From Hyphomonas sp. (lineage in GTDB: Bacteria > Pseudomonadota > Alphaproteobacteria > Caulobacterales > Hyphomonadaceae), in contig PACZ01000008.1 of assembly GCA_002700305.1 (NCBI GenBank), positions 44,213 through 108,212 of the forward strand: 64,000 nucleotides of DNA, given 5' to 3'. Positions within the stretch are counted from its first letter, which is position 1. Every line of letters starts with the position of its first letter. The translations under genes were made by a program, and so were the position numbers. Shown piece after piece: positions 6,720-15,573 of this stretch. The notes under the pieces were generated by a model that saw only the letters and a list, made by a program, of their open reading frames with translations, ran no database searches and was not told where the DNA came from.

Positions 6720-8684
6720 ATGATCAAAGTAACGCTGCCCGACGGCTCCGAACGAGACTATGCCGACGGCGCCTCGCCCCTCGACGTGGCCGAGAGCATT
6801 TCCAAATCCCTCGCGAAAAAGGCCCTCGCTGCAAAAGTGGATGGCGAGATGTGGGACCTTGTCCGCCCGCTGGAAGGCGATGCGACGGTCGCCATCATCA
6901 CCGACCGCGACCCGGAAGGCCTGGAACTGATCCGCCACGATGCCGCCCACGTGCTGGCGCAGGCCGTCCAGGAGCTCTACCCGGACACGCAGGTGACGAT
7001 CGGCCCGGTCATCGATGACGGCTTCTATTATGACTTCGCCCGCGAGGAGCCGTTCTCCACGGACGATTTCGAGAAGATCGAAAAGAAGATGCGCGACATC
7101 GTCGATGCCGATTACCCGATCGTGCGCGAAGTCTGGGACAAGGACGAGGCGATCGAGACGTTCAAGAAGATCGGCGAAGACTACAAGGCGCAGATCATCG
7201 ACGACATCATCCCGCCCGGCGAGGCCATCACGGTCTACAAGCAGGGTGACTGGTTCGACCTTTGCCGCGGGCCGCACCTGCCATCGACGGGCAAGCTGCC
7301 GAAAGCGTTCAAGCTGATGAAGCTGGCCGGCGCCTATTGGCGCGGCGACTCGAACAACGAGATGCTGCAGCGCATGTATGGCACGGCCTGGGCGAACGAG
7401 AAGGACCTGAAGGCCCACCTCGTGCGTCTCGAAGAAGCCGAGAAGCGCGACCACCGGAAACTCGGCCAGCAGCTGGACCTGTTCCACCTGCAGCCGGAAG
7501 CGCAGGGCTCGGTCTTCTGGCACCCGAAAGGCTTCATGATCTGGAGCCAGCTGGAGGCCTATATCCGCCGCGCGCAGGATGAAGACGGCTATGTCGAAGT
7601 GAAGACGCCGCAGCTGCTCGACTCTGTGTTCTGGGAAAAGTCCGGCCACTGGGACAAGTTCCGCGAGAACATGTTCGTGGTGCCTGACTTCATTCCGAAT
7701 ACGGATGAGGATGAGGTCAAGATCCCGGCCGAGACCAGCCTGATGGCCCTGAAGCCGATGAACTGCCCGGCCCACGTCCAGATCTTCAAGAACGCCCAGC
7801 GCTCCTACCGGGACCTGCCGATCCGCATGGCGGAGTTCGGCTGCTGTCACCGCAATGAAGCGCATGGCGCGCTGCACGGCTTGATGCGTGTCCGGCAGAT
7901 GACGCAGGACGATGCGCACATCTTCTGCCGCGAAGATCAGATCGGCGAGGAAACGCTGCGCTTCCTGAAGCTCTTCTCCCGCGTCTACAATGATTTCGGC
8001 CTGACGGAGATTTCCTACAAGCTGGCGACGCGCCCGGAAGTGCGCGGCGGCACGGACGAAAACTGGGACCGCGCCGAAAAGGCGCTGGCCGACGCGCTGA
8101 CGGCAGCGGGGCTTGAGTTCGAATATGCCGAAGGCGAGGGGGCTTTTTACGGCCCGAAACTGGAATTCCACCTGACGGATGCCATCGGGCGGACATGGCA
8201 GTGCGGCACGTTCCAGCTGGACTATGTTCTGCCAGAACGTCTGGATGCGGAATATACAGGCTCCGATGGCGCCAAGCACCGGCCGGTCATGCTGCACCGC
8301 GCCGTGTTCGGCACGTTCGAACGCTTCATGGGCATCCTGATCGAGAACTATGCCGGCGCCTTCCCGATGTGGCTCTCGCCGGTTCAGGTGGTCGTGGCCG
8401 CCATTACGGACGCTGCCAATGACTATGCCGAGGAAGCCGCTGCGGCGCTCCGCAAGGCAGGCCTGCGGGTCGAGACGGATCTTCGTAATGAGAAGATCAA
8501 CTACAAGGTCCGCGAGCACTCACTGCAGAAAGTTCCGGTGATCGCCGTTGTCGGCGGACGCGAGGCGGAGGAGCGCACACTGGCGCTGCGCCGGCTTGGG
8601 TCCAACGGCCAGCAGATCATCGCGCTGGATGAAGCGGCCGTGTCGCTGGCACAGGAAGGCCTTGCGCCGGACCTGAAGGCCTGA
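6720..8684 (+). CDS. thrS: threonyl-tRNA synthetase
   Basis: A 654-residue class II aminoacyl-tRNA synthetase charging tRNA-Thr. The domain order is normal: TGS domain (1-62), editing/SAD domain with HDAAH (H73, H77) and the DLCRGPHLP segment that removes mischarged Ser, then the catalytic core with MNCPAH, the motif 2 region [20 protein letters not shown] and motif 3 [14 protein letters not shown], and a C-terminal anticodon-binding domain ending near [13 protein letters not shown]. Length is as expected. It is preceded by a 322-base leader and followed by a weak hairpin (GATTCAG/CTGAATC) without a T-run. Confidence 0.97.
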   Translation: MIKVTLPDGSERDYADGASPLDVAESISKSLAKKALAAKVDGEMWDLVRPLEGDATVAIITDRDPEGLELIRHDAAHVLAQAVQELYPDTQVTIGPVIDDGFYYDFAREEPFSTDDFEKIEKKMRDIVDADYPIVREVWDKDEAIETFKKIGEDYKAQIIDDIIPPGEAITVYKQGDWFDLCRGPHLPSTGKLPKAFKLMKLAGAYWRGDSNNEMLQRMYGTAWANEKDLKAHLVRLEEAEKRDHRKLGQQLDLFHLQPEAQGSVFWHPKGFMIWSQLEAYIRRAQDEDGYVEVKTPQLLDSVFWEKSGHWDKFRENMFVVPDFIPNTDEDEVKIPAETSLMALKPMNCPAHVQIFKNAQRSYRDLPIRMAEFGCCHRNEAHGALHGLMRVRQMTQDDAHIFCREDQIGEETLRFLKLFSRVYNDFGLTEISYKLATRPEVRGGTDENWDRAEKALADALTAAGLEFEYAEGEGAFYGPKLEFHLTDAIGRTWQCGTFQLDYVLPERLDAEYTGSDGAKHRPVMLHRAVFGTFERFMGILIENYAGAFPMWLSPVQVVVAAITDAANDYAEEAAAALRKAGLRVETDLRNEKINYKVREHSLQKVPVIAVVGGREAEERTLALRRLGSNGQQIIALDEAAVSLAQEGLAPDLKA

Positions 8685-8740
8685 GACGATTCAGACCAGC
8701 TGAATCTGGGCAGCTGACAAGCGGGGCGAGTAGAATAGAA

Positions 8741-9994
8741 GTGCGACTCATGTCCTACGCGCCCGTGCTTGCTGCTGCTTTCGTGCTCTGGCCCCTGATG
8801 GGCCTGCTCGGCGCGCAGGGCTATACCCCGCTTCTCGGCCTGGCGGCCCTGCCGGCGCTGGCGCTCGCCCGGCCGAAATGGCCACCGGCTGCCTATGCCA
8901 TTCCGGCCATGCTGTTCGTGATCTGGGTCGTGATCGGCGAGGCATGGTCGCCGGTCTCCACTGGCCTGGTCAGCGGCAGTCTCATGGAAGGCAATTTTGC
9001 CGTGAAGGCTTCCAGCCTGCGGATCTTCCTGACGGCCGCCTTTGCCCTTCTGGCGGTGGGCGGCGCGTTGCGGATTGCCGAGGGCGGCGCGCAGATCACC
9101 ACGCGGGTGATGCTGGGCGCCTTCGCTGCGCAGGGGCTGATCCTGGCGATCACGGTGATCTTCTCCGGCCCACTGCTGAGGATGGTCTACGGGACAGACC
9201 CGAACGAACTGAACTCCGGCATCCAGAATCTGGGGCGCAATGCGAATGCGTTTGCGCTCATCCTGCCGATCCTGATCGCTTATCTGTCGGCCCGTCCGCA
9301 ATTCTTCTGGAAGCCGGTGGTCGCCCTGCTCGTGGTCACCAGCCTGCTGATCTTCACCCGCCTTGATGCGCAAAGCCCCATGATCGGGCTGGTCTTCATG
9401 ATGATGGCAATCGGCCTGGTCCAGGCCATGCCGAAGCTCGGCTTCCGGGTCCTGTTCACCGGGCTTGGCGCCTATGTCGCAGCCGCGCCGATGCTGATCG
9501 GGACCGCGCTGAAGCTGCTGGAGGCGTACAATATTCACCTGCCGGGCTCGTTCCAGTCGCGCGCCTGGGCCTGGCATGTCGTCATCCACAAGATCTCCGA
9601 GCGGCCGGTGATGGGCCATGGCATCTCTGCTTCGAAGACCTGGAACGAGACTTATGCCTCCTATCCGGAATGGGCCGCCCACTTGCCGGACAATTGGCAA
9701 TATTACCCGGTCGTGCCGGGACACCCTCACAATATGGCGCTGCAGATCTGGGCGGAAACCGGCATGATCGGCGCGGTGCTGGTGGCCTTCTCGCTCGTCT
9801 TGCTCGGCTTCCGCCTGCCGGAGCCGGGGAAACTGCGGGCAGATGTCCGCTATGCCATCGCCGGTGTCACGGGGGTGGCATTCAGCGTGTTCAACTTCGC
9901 CTACAATATGTGGAACGAAGCTTTCTGGTCGAGCGTGGTGCTGGCAGCCGTCGCCATCATCCTGCTTGCCAAGCGCCAGCGGGAGTCGCTGTGA
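8741..9994 (+). CDS. O-antigen ligase/polymerase-like membrane protein
   Basis: A 417-residue integral membrane protein with about ten to twelve hydrophobic segments and one large periplasmic loop near residues 270-330 (MGHGISASKTWNETYASYPEW, ending VPGHPHNMALQIWAETG). The HPHN-x7-WAETG-like loop end is typical of the Wzy/WaaL O-antigen ligase family, which joins or polymerises lipid-linked glycans in the periplasm. GTG 8741 or ATG 8750 may start it; no good ribosome-binding site decides. Its stop overlaps a GT2 glycosyltransferase start (GTGA), consistent with a small surface-polysaccharide operon. Exact glycan is unknown. Confidence 0.82.
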   Translation: MRLMSYAPVLAAAFVLWPLMGLLGAQGYTPLLGLAALPALALARPKWPPAAYAIPAMLFVIWVVIGEAWSPVSTGLVSGSLMEGNFAVKASSLRIFLTAAFALLAVGGALRIAEGGAQITTRVMLGAFAAQGLILAITVIFSGPLLRMVYGTDPNELNSGIQNLGRNANAFALILPILIAYLSARPQFFWKPVVALLVVTSLLIFTRLDAQSPMIGLVFMMMAIGLVQAMPKLGFRVLFTGLGAYVAAAPMLIGTALKLLEAYNIHLPGSFQSRAWAWHVVIHKISERPVMGHGISASKTWNETYASYPEWAAHLPDNWQYYPVVPGHPHNMALQIWAETGMIGAVLVAFSLVLLGFRLPEPGKLRADVRYAIAGVTGVAFSVFNFAYNMWNEAFWSSVVLAAVAIILLAKRQRESL

Positions 9995-10800
9995 GCCTGC
10001 CGGCGATCAGCGCGCTGGTCGTGTCCTACAAGACAGGGCCGCGCCTGCACGAGGCGCTTTATGCGCTGAAGAGTGACCCGGACATCACCGAAATCATTCT
10101 CGTCGACAATGGCAACCCGCCGGCCGATGAGGCCTGGATCGACCGGTTCGTGGCGGCCTGCCCGAAGGCGCGGCTGATCCGGGAAGGGGACAATCCGGGC
10201 TTCGGCACCGCCATGAACCGCGCGGCATCGGCGGCGGGCGGGGACTTGCTGCTGGCCTGCAATCCGGACTGCGTGATCAAGCGCGGCGCGATGCGCCCGA
10301 TGACAGACGCGCTGGAGAATGCTCCGCGCCCGGCCATAGTGGGTGGACGGATCTTCGGCCTCGACGGGCGTGAGGAACGGGGCGCGCGCCGCAATACGCT
10401 GACGCTCTGGAATGCCATCGGGCTCGGCCGCTGGGCGCTGGACGGGACGCCGGAACCGGACGGGCCAGTCCGTGTCGGTGCCGTCACGGGCGCCTTCTTC
10501 CTGATCCGGGCGGAAGATTACCGCACGCTGGGCGGGTTCGACGAAGCCTATTTCCTGCATGTCGAGGATGTGGACCTCTGCCGCCGCGCGATTGAGGCAG
10601 GCGGCTCTGTGACCTACCAGCCAAAGGCGGGCGCGCTGCACTACACGTCGACATCCGATGCGCCACGGGGCGAGGTGCAAGGCCACAAGGCCGACAGCCT
10701 CAAACGCTATTTCCGAAAGTTCGCGAAGACGCCGGGGGAGAAGCTGGCCGCTGCGCTGATGGTGCCGCTGATTGGCCTTGCCATGCGGCTGCGCGGATAG
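9991..10800 (+). CDS. family 2 glycosyltransferase
   Basis: A 269-residue GT2 (GT-A fold) enzyme. The N-terminal beta strand ALVVSYKTG, the ILVDNGN turn, the NPGFGTAMN nucleotide-sugar segment and the DxD-like NPDC are visible, and GAFFLIRAEDYRTLGGFDE with FLHVEDVDLCRRA is the acceptor/catalytic region shared with WbbL-type rhamnosyltransferases. No signal peptide; the C-terminal KLAAALMVPLIGLAMRLRG may lie on the inner membrane. The GTG start overlaps the ligase-like gene. It probably builds a rhamnose- or similar-sugar-containing surface glycan, but the sugar cannot be read. Confidence 0.88.
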   Translation: MSLPAISALVVSYKTGPRLHEALYALKSDPDITEIILVDNGNPPADEAWIDRFVAACPKARLIREGDNPGFGTAMNRAASAAGGDLLLACNPDCVIKRGAMRPMTDALENAPRPAIVGGRIFGLDGREERGARRNTLTLWNAIGLGRWALDGTPEPDGPVRVGAVTGAFFLIRAEDYRTLGGFDEAYFLHVEDVDLCRRAIEAGGSVTYQPKAGALHYTSTSDAPRGEVQGHKADSLKRYFRKFAKTPGEKLAAALMVPLIGLAMRLRG

Positions 10801-10812
10801 GTCAGGCCTGTT

Positions 10813-11259
10813 TCAACTCCGGGGCCGCCAGTCCGGCGGGGCAAGCTCGAAGCCTGCAAAGTCAAAGCCCGGCGCCACCACGCAGGAGACGAGCGTCCAT
10901 GCGCCAAGCGTCTCGGCGGCCTGCCAGTGATGCGCCGGCACGATGCCCTGCAGCGACTGGCCCGCGCGCAAATCCGGCCCGAGCGTGACGGCGCGCGGCG
11001 CTGTGCCCTCCGGCGTGGCGGTCGTCAGCACGAGCGGCCCGCCTGCCTGCCACAGCCACATCTCGTCGGCATCGACCCGGTGCCAGGCGGAGACCTCATC
11101 GGCCTGCAGCAGGAAATGGATCAGCGTGGAGGCCGGGCGTTCGCCCTCCGGGGCGGCGGCGCGGAATGTCTCCACATAATGCCCGCCCTCAGGATGGGGC
11201 GCCATGTTCAGGAGACGGATCACCTCCCGCGCGCCAAGGTCGCCGGAGATGGCCTGCAT
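10813..11259 (-). CDS. cupin family protein (DUF985/Cupin_5)
   Basis: A 148-residue single-domain cupin. The opening LLNMAPHPEGGHYVETFR and the central SAWHRVDADEMWLWQAGGPL, followed by PAHHWQAAE, are the typical DUF985 segments that line the cupin barrel. Biochemical roles of this family are largely unknown; some members resemble sugar epimerase folds. ATG 11259 overlaps the gloB stop (TGATG arrangement), so it is translated from the gloB message. Longer in-frame starts would lie wholly within gloB and are rejected. Confidence 0.85.
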   Translation of the reverse strand: MQAISGDLGAREVIRLLNMAPHPEGGHYVETFRAAAPEGERPASTLIHFLLQADEVSAWHRVDADEMWLWQAGGPLVLTTATPEGTAPRAVTLGPDLRAGQSLQGIVPAHHWQAAETLGAWTLVSCVVAPGFDFAGFELAPPDWRPRS

Positions 11260-12032
11260 CAGAAACTGTCCTTGCGGCTGCGGATTTCGGCGAAGGTGGC
11301 GGCCGCATCTCCCGGGTGCCCCATCGCGGCCTGAAGCTCCGGCACATCGGCGCGCAGGAAGGGATTGGTGGCGAGTTCCTTTTCCAGCCGGGTCGGCACG
11401 GTGGGCTGGCCCTTGGCCCGGCGTGCATCGATGTCCTGGATATAGGCGGCAAGGTCGGCATTGCCGGTCTCGATCGTTTCCGCGAAGCGGGCGTTCGCCT
11501 GCGTATATTCGTGTGCGCAATAGACCAGCGTTTCCGGCGGCAGGGCTTTCAGCTTGGAGAGGCTGGCCCACATCATGTCCATCGTGCCTTCGAAGACCCG
11601 TCCGCAGCCGAGCGCGAAGAGGGCATCGCCCACAAAGGCTTTTTCCTGCTCGGCGAAGTGATAGGCGATGTGACCCAGCGTATGGCCTGGCACGTCCAGC
11701 ACGCGGGCGGTTGCGCGGCCAAGCTCAACCGTGTCGCCTTCGGCCAGCTTCACGTCGATGCCGGGGATCTTCTCCGCCTCACCCGCCGGGCCATAAATGG
11801 TACAGCCGGTCTCGTCCTTGATCTTCATGTTCCCGCCGGCATGATCGGGGTGCCAGTGCGTGTTCAGGATGTGGGTGATGGTCCAGCCCATCCGCTTTGC
11901 CTCGGCCAGGTATTTGTCGGCATCGGGCGTGTCGATGGCAGCTGTCTCGCCTGAATAGGCTTCATGCACGAGATAGCCGTAATTATCGTTCAGGCAGGGA
12001 AATTGGTGTACGTCGAGGGTGATCTTGGTCAT
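11259..12032 (-). CDS. gloB: hydroxyacylglutathione hydrolase (glyoxalase II)
   Basis: A 257-residue metallo-beta-lactamase-fold enzyme that hydrolyses S-D-lactoylglutathione to D-lactate and glutathione, the second step of methylglyoxal removal. The THWHPDHAGG motif binds the two metals; further ligands are H in VPGHTLGH, D in VGDALFALGCGRVF and H in CAHEYTQANARF. The C-terminal alpha-helical region with VPTRLEKELATNPFLR is characteristic of GloB and contacts glutathione. An AGGAGACACAG ribosome-binding site precedes ATG 12032. Divergent from a methyltransferase gene. Confidence 0.95.
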   Translation of the reverse strand: MTKITLDVHQFPCLNDNYGYLVHEAYSGETAAIDTPDADKYLAEAKRMGWTITHILNTHWHPDHAGGNMKIKDETGCTIYGPAGEAEKIPGIDVKLAEGDTVELGRATARVLDVPGHTLGHIAYHFAEQEKAFVGDALFALGCGRVFEGTMDMMWASLSKLKALPPETLVYCAHEYTQANARFAETIETGNADLAAYIQDIDARRAKGQPTVPTRLEKELATNPFLRADVPELQAAMGHPGDAAATFAEIRSRKDSF

Positions 12033-12070
12033 CTGTGTCTCCTGAAGACCGGCCTAGCACAGGGAAACCC

Positions 12071-12814
12071 ATGCGTCAGGATGCTGTCACGCTCGAACGC
12101 TTTTACAGCGCCCAGCTGGGGCAGGCGGCTGCGCGCATCCTGTCCGGCAAGCTGACGGATCTGTGGGGCGATGCGCGGGGCCTGTCGCTGCTCGGCCTCG
12201 GCTTTGCCATTCCGGTGCTCGACGCGTTCGGCGAGGCGCCGTCGCGCATCGTCGCCGGGGTGCCGCACGAACACGGCCCGGTGAAGTGGGATTATTCCAG
12301 CCGCGGCAATGCCACCGTCGGCGTCGGCGATGACCGGCTGCCTTTTCCGGATGGCCTGTTCGATCGGGTAATCGTGCTGCACGGACTGGAAGAGGCGGGC
12401 AATCCGCGCACCTACCTTCGCGAGATCTGGCGCATCACGGCGCCGGAGGGGCGGATCGTGCTGGCGACGGCCAACCGGGGCGGGCTCTGGTCGCGGGCGA
12501 CGCGGACCCCGTTCGGGCAGGGACGGCCCTGGACCCGGCCGCAGCTGATAAACCTGTTATCCTCCGGCCTGTTTCAGGTCACCGCATCGACCAGCGCGCT
12601 CTACATGCCGCCGGTGTCCGCTGCGCTGGTGACGTCGGCGGCCGAAGGCTGGGAGGCGATCGGAAGCCTCATCGCGCCGGGCTTTGGCGGGGTCGTGCTG
12701 GTTGAAGCGGTCAAACGGCTCTATGCGAGCCCCGGTGGCGGGGCGCCCGCGCCTGTGACCGAAAAGGTACGGATTCCGCGCGCTGTGCCCTCCCAGAAAC
12801 GCGAAAGTCATTGA
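12071..12814 (+). CDS. SAM-dependent methyltransferase-like protein
   Basis: A 247-residue class I methyltransferase-like protein. Motif I appears as SLLGLGFAIPVLDAFGE, with DDRLPFPDGLFDRVIVLHGLEE as the methyltransferase_11-type motif and APEGRIVLATANRGG as motif III. The glycine-rich SAM loop is GLGFA rather than GxGxG, so binding may be weaker. Methyltransferases of this type are often divergent from gloB in Caulobacterales. ATG 12071 is preferred over the in-frame GTG at 12035, which lies in the gloB leader. The C-terminal VRIPRAVPSQKRESH tail is basic. Acceptor unknown. Confidence 0.82.
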   Translation: MRQDAVTLERFYSAQLGQAAARILSGKLTDLWGDARGLSLLGLGFAIPVLDAFGEAPSRIVAGVPHEHGPVKWDYSSRGNATVGVGDDRLPFPDGLFDRVIVLHGLEEAGNPRTYLREIWRITAPEGRIVLATANRGGLWSRATRTPFGQGRPWTRPQLINLLSSGLFQVTASTSALYMPPVSAALVTSAAEGWEAIGSLIAPGFGGVVLVEAVKRLYASPGGGAPAPVTEKVRIPRAVPSQKRESH

Positions 12815-12870
12815 CGTGCCACAAAAGCGGAAGTTACTTCGCAGCTGCAGCAACTATTAGGGGAAGCGCC

Positions 12871-13215
12871 ATGAAGCTTGTCACAGCCATTTTCAAGCCG
12901 AGCCGGCTCGACGCAGTGATCGATGCGCTCTCCGAAGTCGGGGCGACCGGTCTGACCGTTTCCGAGGTCCGCGGCTATGGCCGCCAGCTCGGCAAGACCG
13001 AGGTTTATCGCGGCGCTGAATACGAAGTGCGCCTGCTTCCGAAAGTGAAGGTGGAGGTTGCCTGTCCGGACGATGCGGCAGAGCGGTTTGCCGATGCCAT
13101 CACCCAGGCGGCCAATACCGGCACGATCGGCGACGGCAAGATCTTCATTCTCGATCTTGGCTCCGTCATCCGCATCCGCACCGGCGAACGCGACGAACTG
13201 GCCGTTTCCGGCTAG
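12871..13215 (+). CDS. glnB: P-II nitrogen regulatory protein
   Basis: A 114-residue P-II signal protein that reports 2-oxoglutarate and ATP/ADP state, and so nitrogen supply, to partner enzymes and transporters. The T-loop KTEVYRGAEYEV carries Y51, the residue uridylylated by GlnD. The B- and C-loop signatures (GTIGDGKIFI, then RIRTGERDELAV) are complete. ATG 12871 follows GGGGAAG. Unusually, it has no amtB or glnA next to it, so GlnB versus GlnK cannot be settled by context. A short CGCC-TTAA-GGCG palindrome follows the stop, and DUF983 converges on it. Confidence 0.93.
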   Translation: MKLVTAIFKPSRLDAVIDALSEVGATGLTVSEVRGYGRQLGKTEVYRGAEYEVRLLPKVKVEVACPDDAAERFADAITQAANTGTIGDGKIFILDLGSVIRIRTGERDELAVSG

Positions 13216-13223
13216 GCAACGCC

Positions 13224-13628
13224 TTAAGGCGCGTTTCCGTCCGCGTCGGCATCGCTGGCTTTGACATCGGTCGCTGTGACCTCGGTCGCGCCATGGTGCA
13301 GCTGCAGGTTCAGCAGGATCGCCTTGGCGATGGGCAGCAGCGCCAGGATCAGGCCGATCATGATGGTGCACATCACCACGAATGCCAGGATCTTCATGCC
13401 CACCGGCATCGGGATCATGGGCACGATGAAGATGAACGGCGCCGTCAGGATCAGCACGCCGAAACCGACAAAGAAAGCTGGGCCATCGGCGGTGTCTTCG
13501 TTGCTCATTTCCCGTCCGCAGACGGGGCAGGCATCGTTCAGCTTCAGATAGCTCTTGAACAGCTTGCCTTCGCCGCAATTTCCGCATTTCAGCTGCAGGC
13601 CGGACAGGATGGGGGAGGGTTTCGACAT
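13224..13628 (-). CDS. DUF983 zinc-ribbon membrane protein
   Basis: A 134-residue protein with an N-terminal zinc ribbon (KCGNCGEGKLFKSYLKLNDACPVCGREM, four Cys in two CxxC pairs) followed by two long transmembrane helices (about residues 52-78 and 82-108), the DUF983 layout. Its role is unknown; in alphaproteobacteria DUF983 proteins often lie near cytochrome oxidase or ribosomal genes. ATG 13628 gives the standard N-terminus; longer frames lack the family pattern. The C-terminal 20 residues are acidic (TDVKASDADADGNAP). Confidence 0.85.
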   Translation of the reverse strand: MSKPSPILSGLQLKCGNCGEGKLFKSYLKLNDACPVCGREMSNEDTADGPAFFVGFGVLILTAPFIFIVPMIPMPVGMKILAFVVMCTIMIGLILALLPIAKAILLNLQLHHGATEVTATDVKASDADADGNAP

Positions 13629-13787
13629 GGGAACTCCGGGGGAACTGATCCGACACATCGGGCCCCAGGCCGCATTCTTCAATGCGACAGATGGCACGCA
13701 AGGGCCGGCGGCTCTTGACGGGCGGGGCAGCATTGCCCACCAGAGCGGGCTGAAAATCGCCTAAAATCTCAAGACGGAACAGTCCAG

Positions 13788-14729
13788 ATGTCTGACCCCA
13801 TATTCGAGCGGATCGCCATTGTCGGCGCGGGCCTTATCGGTTCATCCATCGCGCGGGCCGCTGCGGCCTATGGCGCGGCGGGGTCTGTCTCGCTGTATGA
13901 TGCCAGCGACGATGTCCGGGCCCGTGCGGAGGCGCTCGATCTCGGAAATGTGACCGAAACGCTGGCAGATGCCGTGCAGCAGGCCGACTGCGTGATCCTC
14001 TGCGTGCCGGTCGGCGCGCTGGCACCGGTTGCCAAGGCTGCGGTGGCGCACATGAAGCCCGGCGCGATCCTCACCGATGTTGGTTCGGTCAAGAAACAGG
14101 CTGCCGAGGCGCTGATCTCGGCGGACAATGGCGCGGTGCAGATCATTCCGGGCCACCCGATTGCCGGCACGGAACAGTCCGGCCCGGAAGCCGGTTTCCC
14201 GAGCCTGTTCAAAAATGCCTGGCACATCCTGACCCCGCAGGACGGCAAGGACGAGTCCTATGCCGCCGCCGTGCAGCAGCTGACGGATTTCTGGACCGCC
14301 CTTGGTGCCAAGGTGGAGACGATGGATCCGGCCCGGCACGACCGCGTGCTGGCCATTACTTCCCACCTGCCGCACCTGATCGCCTTCAACATCGTCTCGA
14401 CCGCGTTTGACATGGAAACGGTGGAGCAGGGCGAAGTGGTGAAATTCTCTGCCGGCGGTTTCCGGGACTTTACCCGTATCGCGGCGTCAGACCCGGTGAT
14501 GTGGCGCGACGTGTTCCTCAACAACAAGGAAGCGGTGCTCGAATGCCTCGGCCGGTTCTCCGAAGACCTTGCCGCCCTGCAACGGGCGATCCGCTGGGGC
14601 GACGGCGACCTGCTGATGCAGGAGTTCTCCCGTGCCCGGACGATCCGCAAGGCCATTATCGATGCCGGGCAGGATTCCGGCGCAGTGAACTTCGGCCGGA
14701 ACCAGAATGGTGCTAAAGAGGACGGATGA
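13788..14729 (+). CDS. tyrC: prephenate/arogenate (cyclohexadienyl) dehydrogenase
   Basis: A 313-residue TyrA-family dehydrogenase for tyrosine synthesis, oxidatively decarboxylating prephenate or arogenate. The Rossmann motif GAGLIGSSIA (13-22) binds NAD(P); LTDVGSVKK, PGHPIAGTEQSG and the ITSHLPHLIAF segment with its conserved His are catalytic and substrate-binding signatures. There is no fused chorismate mutase or ACT domain. In many alphaproteobacteria it follows hisC2; here it stands alone before DUF2164, whose ATG overlaps its stop (ATGA). Confidence 0.94.
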   Translation: MSDPIFERIAIVGAGLIGSSIARAAAAYGAAGSVSLYDASDDVRARAEALDLGNVTETLADAVQQADCVILCVPVGALAPVAKAAVAHMKPGAILTDVGSVKKQAAEALISADNGAVQIIPGHPIAGTEQSGPEAGFPSLFKNAWHILTPQDGKDESYAAAVQQLTDFWTALGAKVETMDPARHDRVLAITSHLPHLIAFNIVSTAFDMETVEQGEVVKFSAGGFRDFTRIAASDPVMWRDVFLNNKEAVLECLGRFSEDLAALQRAIRWGDGDLLMQEFSRARTIRKAIIDAGQDSGAVNFGRNQNGAKEDG

Positions 14730-14965
14730 AACCGCTCTCCCTCTCGGACGACCGGCGTGAGGCGCTGGCCGGCCATCTGCAGCGCCTGTTCGCCTCCGAA
14801 TTCGATGAGGACCTCAGCGGTTTTCGCGCCGAGGCCATCATCGACCTGATGCTGAAACAGCTGGGCCCGGCGGTCTATAATCAGGCCGTCGAAGACGTGC
14901 GGGCGCATCTGCAGGACAAGCTGGACGATCTCTCCGGCGAAGTCTGGGTCGATGGCGGCGTCTGA
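14726..14965 (+). CDS. DUF2164 protein
   Basis: A 79-residue cytoplasmic protein of the DUF2164 family. The pattern LSDDRREALAGHLQRLFASE, then FRAEAIIDLMLKQLGPAVYNQAVEDV, is the family core. Function is unknown. It overlaps tyrC by four bases, an arrangement seen repeatedly in related genomes, and so is probably translated with it. Confidence 0.82.
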   Translation: MKPLSLSDDRREALAGHLQRLFASEFDEDLSGFRAEAIIDLMLKQLGPAVYNQAVEDVRAHLQDKLDDLSGEVWVDGGV

Positions 14966-15031
14966 GCTGGCTCACGAAACCTCACATGAATTTGTGTCGC
15001 CTGCGATCATGGACAGCGCTAGGGAAGGGGT

Positions 15032-15562
15032 ATGAAACAGATGACTGCACCGTTTTCCCGCCGCCGCCTGCTGTTTGCTGGCACCGCCTCGCTTGTGATC
15101 GCCGCCTGCTCGGGCGGATCGCGCAACGCCGCGGCCGAAGCCGAAACCGGCGGTAGCGACCCTTATGCAGATAGCGAATGGCGCAGCCTGTCAGAGGCAG
15201 AGTGGAAAGAGCGGCTGGACCCGAAGGCTTTCGCCGTCCTGCGCCAGGAAAGCACCGAACGGGCCTTCACCTCACCACTGGAACATGAAAAGCGCGCCGG
15301 CACCTATCACTGCGCCGGGTGTGACCTGCCGCTCTTCTCCTCGGAAACGAAATTCGATTCCGGCACGGGCTGGCCCAGCTTCTGGAAGCCGCTGCCGGGT
15401 GCCATGGGCACCAAGGACGACCACAAGCTGTTCTATACGCGCACGGAATACCATTGCGCGCGCTGCCTCGGTCATCAGGGCCACGTCTTCAATGACGGGC
15501 CCCAGCCGACCGGCCAGCGCTGGTGCAATAATGGCGTCGCGCTGACCTTCCGGCCTGCCTGA
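15032..15562 (+). CDS. msrB: exported peptide-methionine (R)-S-oxide reductase, MsrB
   Basis: A 176-residue MsrB that reduces methionine-R-sulfoxide. The zinc site is CAGC and CARC, and RWCNNGVALTF carries the catalytic Cys in place of the common RYCxN. Unlike the cytoplasmic enzyme it has an N-terminal export signal: the twin-arginine-like SRRRLLFAGTASLVIAAC, ending in a lipobox-like IAAC, suggests a Tat-exported lipoprotein working in the periplasm. ATG 15032 is preceded by GGGAAGGGG. Convergent with the M23 peptidase gene, 11 bases away. Confidence 0.92.
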   Translation: MKQMTAPFSRRRLLFAGTASLVIAACSGGSRNAAAEAETGGSDPYADSEWRSLSEAEWKERLDPKAFAVLRQESTERAFTSPLEHEKRAGTYHCAGCDLPLFSSETKFDSGTGWPSFWKPLPGAMGTKDDHKLFYTRTEYHCARCLGHQGHVFNDGPQPTGQRWCNNGVALTFRPA

Positions 15563-15573
15563 CAAGTGACGCG

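Noticed and set aside
6525..8519. 664-codon minus-strand frame over thrS
   Set aside because: Antisense to a fully recognised ThrRS; its composition (His, Arg, Gln-rich) is typical of a shadow frame.
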